Assembly: GCF_900182745.1 (NCBI RefSeq)
Contig: NZ_FXTY01000002.1
Coordinates: 186,001 to 250,000 of the forward strand
Length of the DNA: 64,000 bases
Source: Shimia sagamensis
GTDB taxonomy: Bacteria; Pseudomonadota; Alphaproteobacteria; Rhodobacterales; Rhodobacteraceae
Direction: 5' to 3'
Position numbers and translations under genes: made by a program. The notes below the pieces were generated by a model. It searched no databases. It saw nothing but the letters and a program-made list of their open reading frames with translations, and was not told where the DNA came from. Shown here piece by piece: positions 57,064 to 64,000 of this stretch (the first letter of the stretch is position 1; each line of letters opens with the position of its first letter).

Positions 57064-58290
57064 TCAGTTGAACACCAGCGTGCGCACCGGCAACAAGATC
57101 GCCTGCGCCCGCATCAGGATGGCATTGGCGATGCCCATGCCATCCACAATCGACGTGGTAAGCCTTGCAAACCCAGTGATTTCACCGGAGGCCATCTCCA
57201 AGCCGCGGTTGGAATAGGCCATGCCGACACAGGTGCTGCCTGGCGGAATGTCATCTGTATGCGATTCATACACAGGTTCCAGGAACACCAGAACAGAGCC
57301 TTTGCGCTGCCGCTCCAGAGCATCCTGCAACGCATCCCCAGGTCGAAACTGACCTGCGGCCACCACACGCTGACGCTCAGAAATCACCATAGGAATGACT
57401 TCCAAAGGTTTGGCCGCACAGGTGATTTCCACCAACATGCCATCTTTCAGTACAGGCGTCGCAATTTGTTTAAACGTCGCAATGAACCGCCCTTGCCCTG
57501 TCACATCCGGCACCAAAATCCCTGCCGGTCGCAGGATAGGGTTCACCAAATCTCCCGGTTTCAACAGAAACTGCGTGACGGCCCCATCCACTTCGGCTGT
57601 CACCGTGGACAGGCGTATTTCTGTGAGCGCCTCCGCCAGCATGGCCTCTGCACTGGCTTTCTGTGCTGGCAAGATTTCCGCCACCCGTGCTTCAATTCCG
57701 CGCAATACCGCCTGAGACCCGTCATAGACCCCTTCCGCCTGAATCACCGCAGAGGTCAATCGCTGCAACTCCTGATCACTGACCACAGAATCGTTGCGCC
57801 GCGCCACTTCTTGTCGCCGTGTCAAATCATCCTGCGCCTGCAAAAACACCGCCTCTGCCGATAAGACCTGTGCCTCTGCTGCGGCAATATCCGCGGTGCC
57901 GGCACCCAATGTCGCCTCGACTTCGGAAATCCGCCGCCGCGCTGTTTCCGCCGACGCTTCCTGTCTGCTGGTATCAAGACGGAAAATTGCATCCCCGGCT
58001 TTCACTTGATCATTGTTGCTCACATAGACTTCGGCCACCCGCCCTGCCCGCTCGGACAAAATCGACACCGTCCGAAATGGCGCCGACACGCTGGTTGCGG
58101 CAGGGTGGAAATGAAAAATCACCGTGATCAGCGCAATCGCCAGAACCGCACATGAGGTCAGCCCCCAGCGCAGCTCATACCACACATTAAACAATGTGAT
58201 CTCATGGCCAATGCGCTTGCCTTGCTTGAAACGGCGATAGAGATAATCCGGTAAAATGGTGATCAGCGCAGAAAAAATCAGCTCAAGCAT
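57064..58290 (-). CDS. HlyD-family membrane fusion protein
   Basis: 408 residues. N-terminal membrane anchor (about 36-55), a long helical hairpin (EAQVLSAEAVFLQAQDDLTRRQ) and lipoyl-like beta domains with VSNNDQVKAGDAIFRLD. It lacks an ATPase or MFS partner next door. The adjacent small membrane protein overlaps by 8 bases, as in E. coli YiaV/YiaW and YibH/YibI pairs. ATG 58290. Substrate unknown. Confidence 0.9.
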   Translation of the reverse strand: MLELIFSALITILPDYLYRRFKQGKRIGHEITLFNVWYELRWGLTSCAVLAIALITVIFHFHPAATSVSAPFRTVSILSERAGRVAEVYVSNNDQVKAGDAIFRLDTSRQEASAETARRRISEVEATLGAGTADIAAAEAQVLSAEAVFLQAQDDLTRRQEVARRNDSVVSDQELQRLTSAVIQAEGVYDGSQAVLRGIEARVAEILPAQKASAEAMLAEALTEIRLSTVTAEVDGAVTQFLLKPGDLVNPILRPAGILVPDVTGQGRFIATFKQIATPVLKDGMLVEITCAAKPLEVIPMVISERQRVVAAGQFRPGDALQDALERQRKGSVLVFLEPVYESHTDDIPPGSTCVGMAYSNRGLEMASGEITGFARLTTSIVDGMGIANAILMRAQAILLPVRTLVFN

Positions 58291-58642
58291 CGGCTGTCTC
58301 CTCGGTGCTTGGCGCGGGCTCTTCCTCAATGGGTGCTCTAAACGCCGGGAACACCTCATGCAGCGGCACCGCCGCAATCAAAATGGCCGCAATCCAAAAC
58401 GCGTTGTTCATTGTGAACAGCGACACCAGCCCCAACATGCTCACCAGTTGCATCTGCACCTTATGTGCGCCTGTGGCCATGCGGTCCGGAATGGATTGAA
58501 TGGTGAAATAGAGCGTACCAAACCCAATCAACACAGCCACAAGAACAACGCCCACAGCCCACATAAACCCGTCGGTCTGCCCCGGTCCCGTGACCCAAAA
58601 CGGCAACACCGCCAGCGCTTCTTCAGACAACGTGCTCTGCAT
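58283..58642 (-). CDS. small inner-membrane protein upstream of HlyD (DUF3302-like)
   Basis: 119 residues with two membrane helices (FMWAVGVVLVAVLIGFGTLYF and LGLVSLFTMNNAFWIAAILIA) and a Pro/Glu tail. VSLFT and gene order match DUF3302 proteins (YiaW/YibI), which pair with an HlyD-like partner. The DUF assignment is tentative. ATG 58642 has GGGAAAAG upstream. Confidence 0.72.
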   Translation of the reverse strand: MQSTLSEEALAVLPFWVTGPGQTDGFMWAVGVVLVAVLIGFGTLYFTIQSIPDRMATGAHKVQMQLVSMLGLVSLFTMNNAFWIAAILIAAVPLHEVFPAFRAPIEEEPAPSTEETADA

Positions 58643-58725
58643 GCCACTTTTCCCGCCTTTGACACTCTTTTTCCAGTAACGCAAAAAAGAGAAACAAAAT
58701 CAACGCGACAGACTGTTCAGTGGAG

Positions 58726-59706
58726 TTATTGTCCCAACATCCATTCGCCTTGTGGCCAAAACGCATGAAAGGCAAAAGCAAACATCACATCATGGGGCAC
58801 GTCCTTGCCGCCTGCATCCTTCACGCGAATAGTGCCCACATCTTTGCTTTTGCCAATGTTGGCTCCGTCCAGCGCCGAGGCTTGTCCTTCCTGCCAGGAG
58901 ATGGTCACGCCTTCTTCAGACACCACGCCTTCCTCCGCCAGCCGCGTCAACGGCCAAGCCCGCTCCCCGACACGCACCACCCGCACCAACGGCGGCACCC
59001 CATGTGGCGGGTTCTCTCCGCTGTACAAGAACGGCCGCGCAGAGCTGTCATAACCGACATAGGGATTGCGTCCGTAATCACGGTTGAAAGACGGCTCTGC
59101 CATCACCAGCCCGTTCGGGTGGCGGGTCTTAAACTGCCCCCAACTTTCCATCCACGTCGGCAAGGCCTTAAGTTTTACTCCGGTCATCTCGCCTACAATT
59201 CCGGTGCCGATTGCCTGCTGCCACCAGCTTTGGGTTTCGCGGTCGTACATCACCATGTCACTGTTGCGCAGCTTGCCGGACACGCCAAAACTCAACACTT
59301 GCCCATCCACAAATCGATCAAACGTGATCGCCGAATTGCACAGCGGGCAAAACGTCACTGCAATTGGGGTGGTGCCCACCGTGTCATTCACAATCTCATG
59401 CCAGGTCAAATAACGGATTGGATAAGCCCGCGGCAGCTCTCCTGCGATTTCCACAGTCACCACTGGCTCACGATCCCCAATCCGGCTTTCGTCACCCACC
59501 CGAATAAACTGCGGATCACTGATCGCAGGGATCCCGTCTTTGGGTGGCCCGCCACTCAATATCTCCACCCAGTTTTTCACACTGTGTTTGGAAAAATCCG
59601 TCTCCGGCCATTCATGTTTCCAAAAGCTTGGATCGGCTGAAGCACCACTTGCAAAAACCGCGACTACAGCGGCAACCATCCAGTGTTTCAATTGCCTTAC
59701 ACTCAT
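58726..59706 (-). CDS. DUF3179 secreted protein
   Basis: 326 residues. Signal peptide MSVRQLKHWMVAAVVAVFASGASA followed by the DUF3179 domain with TFCPLCNSAITFDR (conserved CPLC), SDMVMYDRETQSWW and RDYGRNPY. The CPLC pair and the conserved tryptophan pair suggest a metal or redox site, but the family has no known activity. ATG 59706 has GGGAGG upstream. Confidence 0.92.
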   Translation of the reverse strand: MSVRQLKHWMVAAVVAVFASGASADPSFWKHEWPETDFSKHSVKNWVEILSGGPPKDGIPAISDPQFIRVGDESRIGDREPVVTVEIAGELPRAYPIRYLTWHEIVNDTVGTTPIAVTFCPLCNSAITFDRFVDGQVLSFGVSGKLRNSDMVMYDRETQSWWQQAIGTGIVGEMTGVKLKALPTWMESWGQFKTRHPNGLVMAEPSFNRDYGRNPYVGYDSSARPFLYSGENPPHGVPPLVRVVRVGERAWPLTRLAEEGVVSEEGVTISWQEGQASALDGANIGKSKDVGTIRVKDAGGKDVPHDVMFAFAFHAFWPQGEWMLGQ

Positions 59707-59858
59707 ACTCAAAACCTCCCGCGTCTCCTTTTAGGCTGCGCCGAAACTCCGCTCCATTCCAGCCCTCACACGCAGATGTGACAGCCCTTTACCAATCCTC
59801 AATCCCTCTGCCGCATAGCTAGGTCCGCAGCATTTGCCTCAAAAAAGGAAAATTAAAG

Positions 59859-61079
59859 TTGTTAGAAGAACAACCCTCTGCCGCTGACCTGGATCTCATT
59901 GCCGAGTTTGAACCGCGTTTTGAGATGTTAGACGCCAACAGCCTTGTGGCGCTTGCTGAAAACGCCCCTCTGGGTGACGGCGGCGTACATGCCTCCAATC
60001 TGCTCGCTCAGGCGCTTGAGAAAGACCCGCATAACCATGCGGCGCATCTCCTGAAAGAGCAATTGCATCAAATGTTTGTGCCGCGCTGGCACTTCCCTAT
60101 GTTGGCTGACACCGTCCGCAACCAAGCCTATGCCAAGGCCATTGCTGCCAAGGTCCAGCCGGGCGACATTGTGCTCGACATCGGCTGCGGCGCCGGCCTC
60201 ACCGCCATGCTGGCCGCCCGCGCGGGCGCCAAACACGTCTATGCCATCGAAGGCCAGCCGCTGATTGCCACAGCTGCCAAACAGGTGATCGCCGACAATG
60301 GTTTAAGCGACAAAATCACCGTCCTGTCAAAATGGTCCCACGAGCTGGTCATCGGCGAAGACCTGCCAGACCGCGCCGACGTTGTTGTCTCCGAAATTGT
60401 CGACAGCAATCTGCTGGGCGAAGGTGCCCTGGCTACGCTGACCCACGCCATGGAACACCTCGCCAAACCCAACGCCCGTGCGGTGCCCGAAAGCGGCACA
60501 CTCAAAGCGCAGCTGGTGGAAAGCGCCGCGCTACGTAATCAATACCGCCCACTGGAAGCCGAAGGTTTTGACCTCTCTGCCTTCCACAAGTTTGCCAATG
60601 TGGCACAGGTCACTCCCAACGACTCCGCCGCCTGCGGCCTACGTCCTTTGGGCCCAACCAGCGACCTGTTCCACTTTGACTTTACCCGTCCAGATATGTC
60701 CCACGGCAAAACCACGCTGCCGCTTTTCTGCACCACCATGGGCACTGCCCACGCGGTTGTGGTCAGCTTTGACATGGTGCTGGCACCGGGCATTTCAGTC
60801 TCCAACGACTTAAACACCGACGGCCATTGGGGCCGTTTTTCTTACTTGCTGGAGCAATCCACACCAGTTTCGGTGGGCTCTCAGGTCACCATCACCGCGC
60901 AGCACGACGCCACCAAACTCAGCGTGTCTATCCACGACACGACCCCAGCAGAACGCCCAATCATCTGGCAGCGTGGCGTGAACAGCCGCAGCACCTTCGC
61001 CCCCGTGCCCGAAGCCACGACGTCGTGGTTTGTACCAGACACGCAGGAGACACCCTCCTCCGAGCGTCCGGTGCACTAA
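59859..61079 (+). CDS. PRMT9-like protein arginine methyltransferase
   Basis: 406 residues from TTG 59859 (AAGGAA 8 bases ahead). A short TPR-like helical start (about 22-65) leads to FVPRWHFPMLADTVRNQAY, very close to the block that begins the catalytic region of eukaryotic PRMT9/PRMT7. Then follow SAM motif I VLDIGCGAGL (105-114), acidic E131, the double-E loop E179-I-V-D-S-N-L-L-G-E188, and a GHW at 322-324 where PRMTs have the THW loop. All hallmark catalytic elements are thus present. Bacterial PRMTs are rare; the protein substrate is unknown. Confidence 0.8.
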   Translation: MLEEQPSAADLDLIAEFEPRFEMLDANSLVALAENAPLGDGGVHASNLLAQALEKDPHNHAAHLLKEQLHQMFVPRWHFPMLADTVRNQAYAKAIAAKVQPGDIVLDIGCGAGLTAMLAARAGAKHVYAIEGQPLIATAAKQVIADNGLSDKITVLSKWSHELVIGEDLPDRADVVVSEIVDSNLLGEGALATLTHAMEHLAKPNARAVPESGTLKAQLVESAALRNQYRPLEAEGFDLSAFHKFANVAQVTPNDSAACGLRPLGPTSDLFHFDFTRPDMSHGKTTLPLFCTTMGTAHAVVVSFDMVLAPGISVSNDLNTDGHWGRFSYLLEQSTPVSVGSQVTITAQHDATKLSVSIHDTTPAERPIIWQRGVNSRSTFAPVPEATTSWFVPDTQETPSSERPVH

Positions 61080-61102
61080 AGCACGCACACGAAATCAAAA
61101 AT

Positions 61103-61139
61103 AAAAGGCCCACCGCAATCCCTGCGATGGGCCTTTTTT
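61103..61139 (+). terminator. terminator after the PRMT-like gene
   Basis: AGGCCCA and TGGGCCT outer arms plus CGCA/TGCG inner arms around ATCCC, followed by TTTTTT. Confidence 0.9.
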
Positions 61140-61169
61140 ACGTCCATCACGCCAAAGGCGCGATGCAGA

Positions 61170-61721
61170 TCACTCAGTCACAGTGACTTTTTTCATCAGA
61201 TCGGGCTGGCCAATCACGGCGCCGTTTTGGCCTTTGCCCAGCTTGATCGCATCAACAATGTCCATGCCCTCGGTCACGTGACCAACAACAGTGTACTGAC
61301 CATTCAGATGTGGCGCTGGAGCAAACATGATAAAGAACTGGCTGTTGGCGGAATTTGGGTTCTGGCTGCGCGCCATCCCAATCACACCCCGATCAAAACT
61401 CTTGTCGGAAAACTCCGCAGGCAAATCCGGACGGTCAGAACCACCACGGCCTGCCATGCGCATGTCTTCGCCAAGTTTGCCAAACTTCACATCACCCGTT
61501 TGTGCCATAAAGCCGTCGATCACGCGGTGGAACACCACGCCATCATACTGACCTTCAGCTGCCAAAGCGGTGATCTGCTCAACATGCTTGGGGGCCACAT
61601 CTTCAAACAGGTCGATGGTAATGATGCCATTGGCCTCACCTTCAACCTCGATCTGAATACCGGTGGCCAGCGCAGGGCTGGCCATCACGGCAAAAGCGGC
61701 AGCAAACTTAAGCATCGACAT
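61170..61721 (-). CDS. periplasmic cyclophilin peptidyl-prolyl isomerase
   Basis: 183 residues. Signal peptide MSMLKFAAAFAVMASPALA, then the cyclophilin fold: FHRVIDGFMAQTGD and NSANSQFFIMF hold the catalytic arginine and conserved glutamine/phenylalanine. Assists folding of exported proteins. Its ATG at 61721 overlaps the end of the cytoplasmic paralogue by 14 bases, with AAGGTGG as ribosome-binding site. Confidence 0.95.
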   Translation of the reverse strand: MSMLKFAAAFAVMASPALATGIQIEVEGEANGIITIDLFEDVAPKHVEQITALAAEGQYDGVVFHRVIDGFMAQTGDVKFGKLGEDMRMAGRGGSDRPDLPAEFSDKSFDRGVIGMARSQNPNSANSQFFIMFAPAPHLNGQYTVVGHVTEGMDIVDAIKLGKGQNGAVIGQPDLMKKVTVTE

Positions 61722-62220
61722 CTGCGGCCACCTTGACGCTGATCATGCGATCTGGGTTTGCTGGTGGCTCACCTTTCACAATTGCATCCACGTGGTCCAT
61801 GCCCTCAATGACACGGCCATAAACGGTGTACTGGCCGTTCAGGAAGTGGTTGTCTTTGAAGTTGATGAAGAACTGGCTGTTCGCTGAGTCTGGCATCTGG
61901 CTGCGGGCTGCACCCAATGTACCACGATCGTGAGGCAGTTTGGAGAATTCCGCTTTCAGATCTGGCAACTCAGAGCCACCGGTGCCTGCGCTGCGCAGGT
62001 TGAAATCTTTTTCCATATTGCCGTTGGCCACGTCGCCAGTTTGCGCCATGAAACCGTCGATCACGCGGTGGAAGCACACGTTGTCGTACTGACCAGAGCG
62101 CGCCAGCTCTTTCATACGTTCCGCATGACCCGGTGCCACGTCTGGCAACAGCTCAATAACAACCGTACCACCGGTCAGCTCCATCAGGATTGTGTTCTCA
62201 GGATCTTTGATCTCAGCCAT
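61708..62220 (-). CDS. cytoplasmic cyclophilin peptidyl-prolyl isomerase
   Basis: 170 residues without a signal peptide. Cyclophilin motifs FHRVIDGFMAQTGD and NSANSQFFINF match the following gene closely, pointing to a tandem duplication with one copy exported. ATG 62220 has GAGGAG upstream. It is divergent from pgk across 129 bases. Confidence 0.95.
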   Translation of the reverse strand: MAEIKDPENTILMELTGGTVVIELLPDVAPGHAERMKELARSGQYDNVCFHRVIDGFMAQTGDVANGNMEKDFNLRSAGTGGSELPDLKAEFSKLPHDRGTLGAARSQMPDSANSQFFINFKDNHFLNGQYTVYGRVIEGMDHVDAIVKGEPPANPDRMISVKVAADVDA

Positions 62221-62349
62221 GTCGGCGCTCCTCAATGTAAATTCTTGCCCCGTAGTTAAACATCCCGTCGGCGAATGCCAAGAGAGCGTTGACCCTATGT
62301 CCCAGTGCGCTAGGAATGCGGCAACGGATTTTCTTTGGAGATTGAGACC

Positions 62350-63540
62350 ATGGCGTGGAAGACCCTCGATGAAATGCAGCTGAGCGGCAAACGTGTGCTG
62401 ACTCGTGTGGACATCAACGTGCCTGTGGCTGATGGCCAAGTCACCGACACCACTCGCATCGACCGCATTGTGCCCACAGTGAAGGACATTCTTGCCGCCG
62501 GTGGCAAGCCGATCCTGCTCGCGCACTTTGGCCGCCCCAAAGGCGAACGCGTGCCGGAAATGTCGCTGCAACAACTTGTCCCCGCGCTTGAGGCTGCCTT
62601 TGGCACCAAAGTGATGTTTGCTGCCGACTGTGTTGGCCCCGCCGCCGAAGCTGCTGTAAACGCCCTGGCAGACGGTGACGTCCTTCTTCTGGAAAACACC
62701 CGCTACCACGCGGGCGAGACCAAAAACGACGCCGACCTAACCACCTCCATGGCCAAACTCGGCGACATCTTCTGCAACGACGCTTTCTCCGCCGCCCACC
62801 GCGCCCACAGCTCCACCTGCGGCCTGGCACACGACCTGCCCGCCTGCGCTGGTCGCTTGATGCAGGCCGAACTTTCCGCTCTGGAAGCCGCACTGGCCGA
62901 TCCGGTCCGGCCGGTAACCGCCGTTGTTGGCGGCGCCAAAGTCTCCACCAAACTCGAACTGCTCGGCAACCTGGTGGCCAAAGTCGACAACATCGTGATT
63001 GGCGGCGGCATGGCCAACACCTTCCTCGCGGCCCAGGGCATCGATGTCGGAAAGTCACTGGCCGAGCACGACATGACCAACACCGCGCGCAAAATCCTGG
63101 CCAAAGCCAAAGCCGCTGGGTGCACCATCGTGCTGCCGACCGACGTTGTTGTGGCGCGCGAGTTTGCTGCAAACGCCGCCAATGAAACCGTCGCCGCAGA
63201 CGCCTGCCCAACTGATGCGATGATCCTCGACGCCGGCCCCGCCACCGTCGCCAAAGTGGCTGAGGTGTTTGAAGCCTCCAAAACCCTGATCTGGAACGGC
63301 CCAATGGGTGCCTTTGAAATCGAACCCTTCAACGCCGCAACTGACGCCGCTGCGCTGCAAGCCGCCACCCTGACCAAAGCGGGCAAACTGGTTTCCGTGG
63401 CGGGGGGCGGTGACACTGTCGCCGCGCTGAACGCGTCTGGTGCAGCTGCCGACTTTAGCTACATCTCCACTGCAGGCGGTGCGTTCCTGGAATGGATGGA
63501 AGGCAAAGAGTTGCCTGGCGTCGCGGCCCTAAGCCAGTAA
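62350..63540 (+). CDS. pgk: phosphoglycerate kinase
   Basis: 396 residues. Interconverts 1,3-bisphosphoglycerate and 3-phosphoglycerate with ADP/ATP. Blocks [45 protein letters not shown] and [10 protein letters not shown] are intact. ATG 62350 (MAWKTLDEM) has GGAGA upstream and fits the family start. Followed 169 bases later by aldolase on the same strand. Confidence 0.98.
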   Translation: MAWKTLDEMQLSGKRVLTRVDINVPVADGQVTDTTRIDRIVPTVKDILAAGGKPILLAHFGRPKGERVPEMSLQQLVPALEAAFGTKVMFAADCVGPAAEAAVNALADGDVLLLENTRYHAGETKNDADLTTSMAKLGDIFCNDAFSAAHRAHSSTCGLAHDLPACAGRLMQAELSALEAALADPVRPVTAVVGGAKVSTKLELLGNLVAKVDNIVIGGGMANTFLAAQGIDVGKSLAEHDMTNTARKILAKAKAAGCTIVLPTDVVVAREFAANAANETVAADACPTDAMILDAGPATVAKVAEVFEASKTLIWNGPMGAFEIEPFNAATDAAALQAATLTKAGKLVSVAGGGDTVAALNASGAAADFSYISTAGGAFLEWMEGKELPGVAALSQ

Positions 63541-63551
63541 CACCACCATTT

Positions 63552-63603
63552 GCGCAAATCGCGCAAAACTAAGGCGCAAAATTAATCCGCCCCTCAAATT
63601 AAT
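63552..63603 (+). promoter_or_regulatory. short repeat cluster in the pgk-aldolase spacer
   Basis: Three GCGCAAA heptamers (63552-63558, 63561-63567, 63574-63580) are followed by two AAATTAAT copies 17 bases apart (63579-63586, 63596-63603). The cluster could be regulator sites for the aldolase gene. Confidence 0.4.
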
Positions 63604-63626
63604 GAGCGGTAGCGCCACCATAATTG

Positions 63627-63667
63627 CACCCGTTGTCCGGCTCCTCTATGAGCTAAGACAACGGGTG
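63627..63667 (+). terminator. hairpin after pgk (weak terminator or leader element)
   Basis: CACCCGTTGTC and GACAACGGGTG form an 11-bp stem with an inner GGCTC/GAGCT pairing; only TTT follows. It could be the pgk terminator or a leader structure of the aldolase mRNA. Confidence 0.55.
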
Positions 63668-63709
63668 TTTAACCCATTATTCACAACCACTTTTTGACTG
63701 GGGACAGAT

Positions 63710-64000
63710 ATGTCAAACCAAGCTCAAGCAGAAAAAATCTCCAAAGGCCAAGGCTTCATCGCAGCCTTGGACCAATCCGGCGGCTCAACCCCTAAGGCGC
63801 TTGGCCTCTACGGCGTGAACGCAGATGCCTTCAGCACCGACGCCGAAATGTTTGACCTGATCCACGGCATGCGCTCCCGCATTGCGCAGGCCCCCGCCTT
63901 CACTGGCGACAAAGTGGTTGGCGCAATCCTGTTTGAAATGACCATGGATCGCGACATCGACGGCACCCCTACTCCGACCTACATGTGGGAGCAACGCGGG
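63710..64000 (+). CDS. class I fructose-bisphosphate aldolase (3' end outside window)
   Basis: 97 codons are visible. The sequence MSNQAQAEKISKGQGFIAALDQSGGSTPKAL (read in parts) and GVNADAFSTDAEMFDLIHGMR match the bacterial class I (Fda-type, Schiff-base) aldolase, not the zinc class II enzyme. It cleaves fructose-1,6-bisphosphate in glycolysis. Start ATG 63710 has GGGGACAG upstream. Linkage to pgk fits a glycolytic/gluconeogenic unit. Confidence 0.93.
   Translation, partial: MSNQAQAEKISKGQGFIAALDQSGGSTPKALGLYGVNADAFSTDAEMFDLIHGMRSRIAQAPAFTGDKVVGAILFEMTMDRDIDGTPTPTYMWEQRG

Noticed and set aside
1-64000. Mobile elements, CRISPR, tRNA or rRNA genes
   Set aside because: No transposase, integrase, regular spaced repeats or cloverleaf sequences were seen in reading both strands.

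Overview
The window reads as chromosomal DNA of a marine alphaproteobacterium of the Roseobacter group (Rhodobacteraceae). The evidence is gene content and style: one long indolepyruvate ferredoxin oxidoreductase polypeptide, a complete valine-to-propionyl-CoA gene set, a BolA/monothiol glutaredoxin pair, a ZauP-like/ZapA pair, a LytM/bactofilin pair, a Hint-domain secreted protein of a type common in roseobacters, and an alphaproteobacterial GTTC-N7-GTTC LexA box in front of uvrA. Coding density is high. I see no rRNA, tRNA, CRISPR array, prophage or insertion sequence. Species cannot be named from this alone.

Layout. 1-6.5 kb: 3'-truncated indolepyruvate oxidoreductase and a GGDEF/EAL protein (both minus), a LysR regulator, then a terminator-ended candidate small RNA. 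6.6-10.1 kb: MscS-type channel with a small Omp85-type outer-membrane barrel. 10.1-16.3 kb: purL and followers, bolA, grxD, cytochrome b561, zapA and a coiled-coil partner. 16.5-22.3 kb: transketolase, tryptophanase, two acyltransferases. 22.4-25.2 kb: DUF808, coaD and a CBS protein. 25.2-33.6 kb: LysR regulator and valine catabolism (mmsA; isobutyryl-CoA dehydrogenase, 3-hydroxyisobutyryl-CoA hydrolase, mmsB), interrupted by a SpoIIAA-like gene and a 7TM-DISM/GGDEF gene. 33.8-37.0 kb: Hint protein, small membrane proteins, an XRE regulator. 37-46.6 kb: uvrA, an ArsR/AHSA1/DUF1761 operon, MFS transporters, lpd. 46.7-54.6 kb: queA, a giant AsmA/YhdP-like protein, bcp, a ferritin-like protein, LytM peptidase plus bactofilin. 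54.8-62.2 kb: aquaporin, WYL regulator, HlyD pair, DUF3179, a PRMT9-like methyltransferase, two cyclophilins. 62.3-64 kb: pgk and the start of class I fructose-bisphosphate aldolase.

How the genes connect. The clearest pathway is valine degradation: the acyl-CoA dehydrogenase, the hydrolase, MmsB and MmsA act in sequence to give propionyl-CoA. TTTGCAA-type elements sit in front of both transcription units. Tryptophanase (indole, pyruvate, ammonia) and indolepyruvate oxidoreductase are two competing tryptophan fates in the same region. ZapA with the coiled-coil protein, and LytM with bactofilin, are morphogenesis pairs. PurL, transketolase, PGK, aldolase, CoaD, QueA and UvrA are core housekeeping.

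The observations most worth following are the bacterial PRMT9-like protein (59859-61079), the choice-of-anchor-L/Hint protein (33822-35399), the candidate anti-Shine-Dalgarno small RNA (about 6398-6520), the MscS/Omp85 pair, and the shared TTTGCAA elements of the valine genes.
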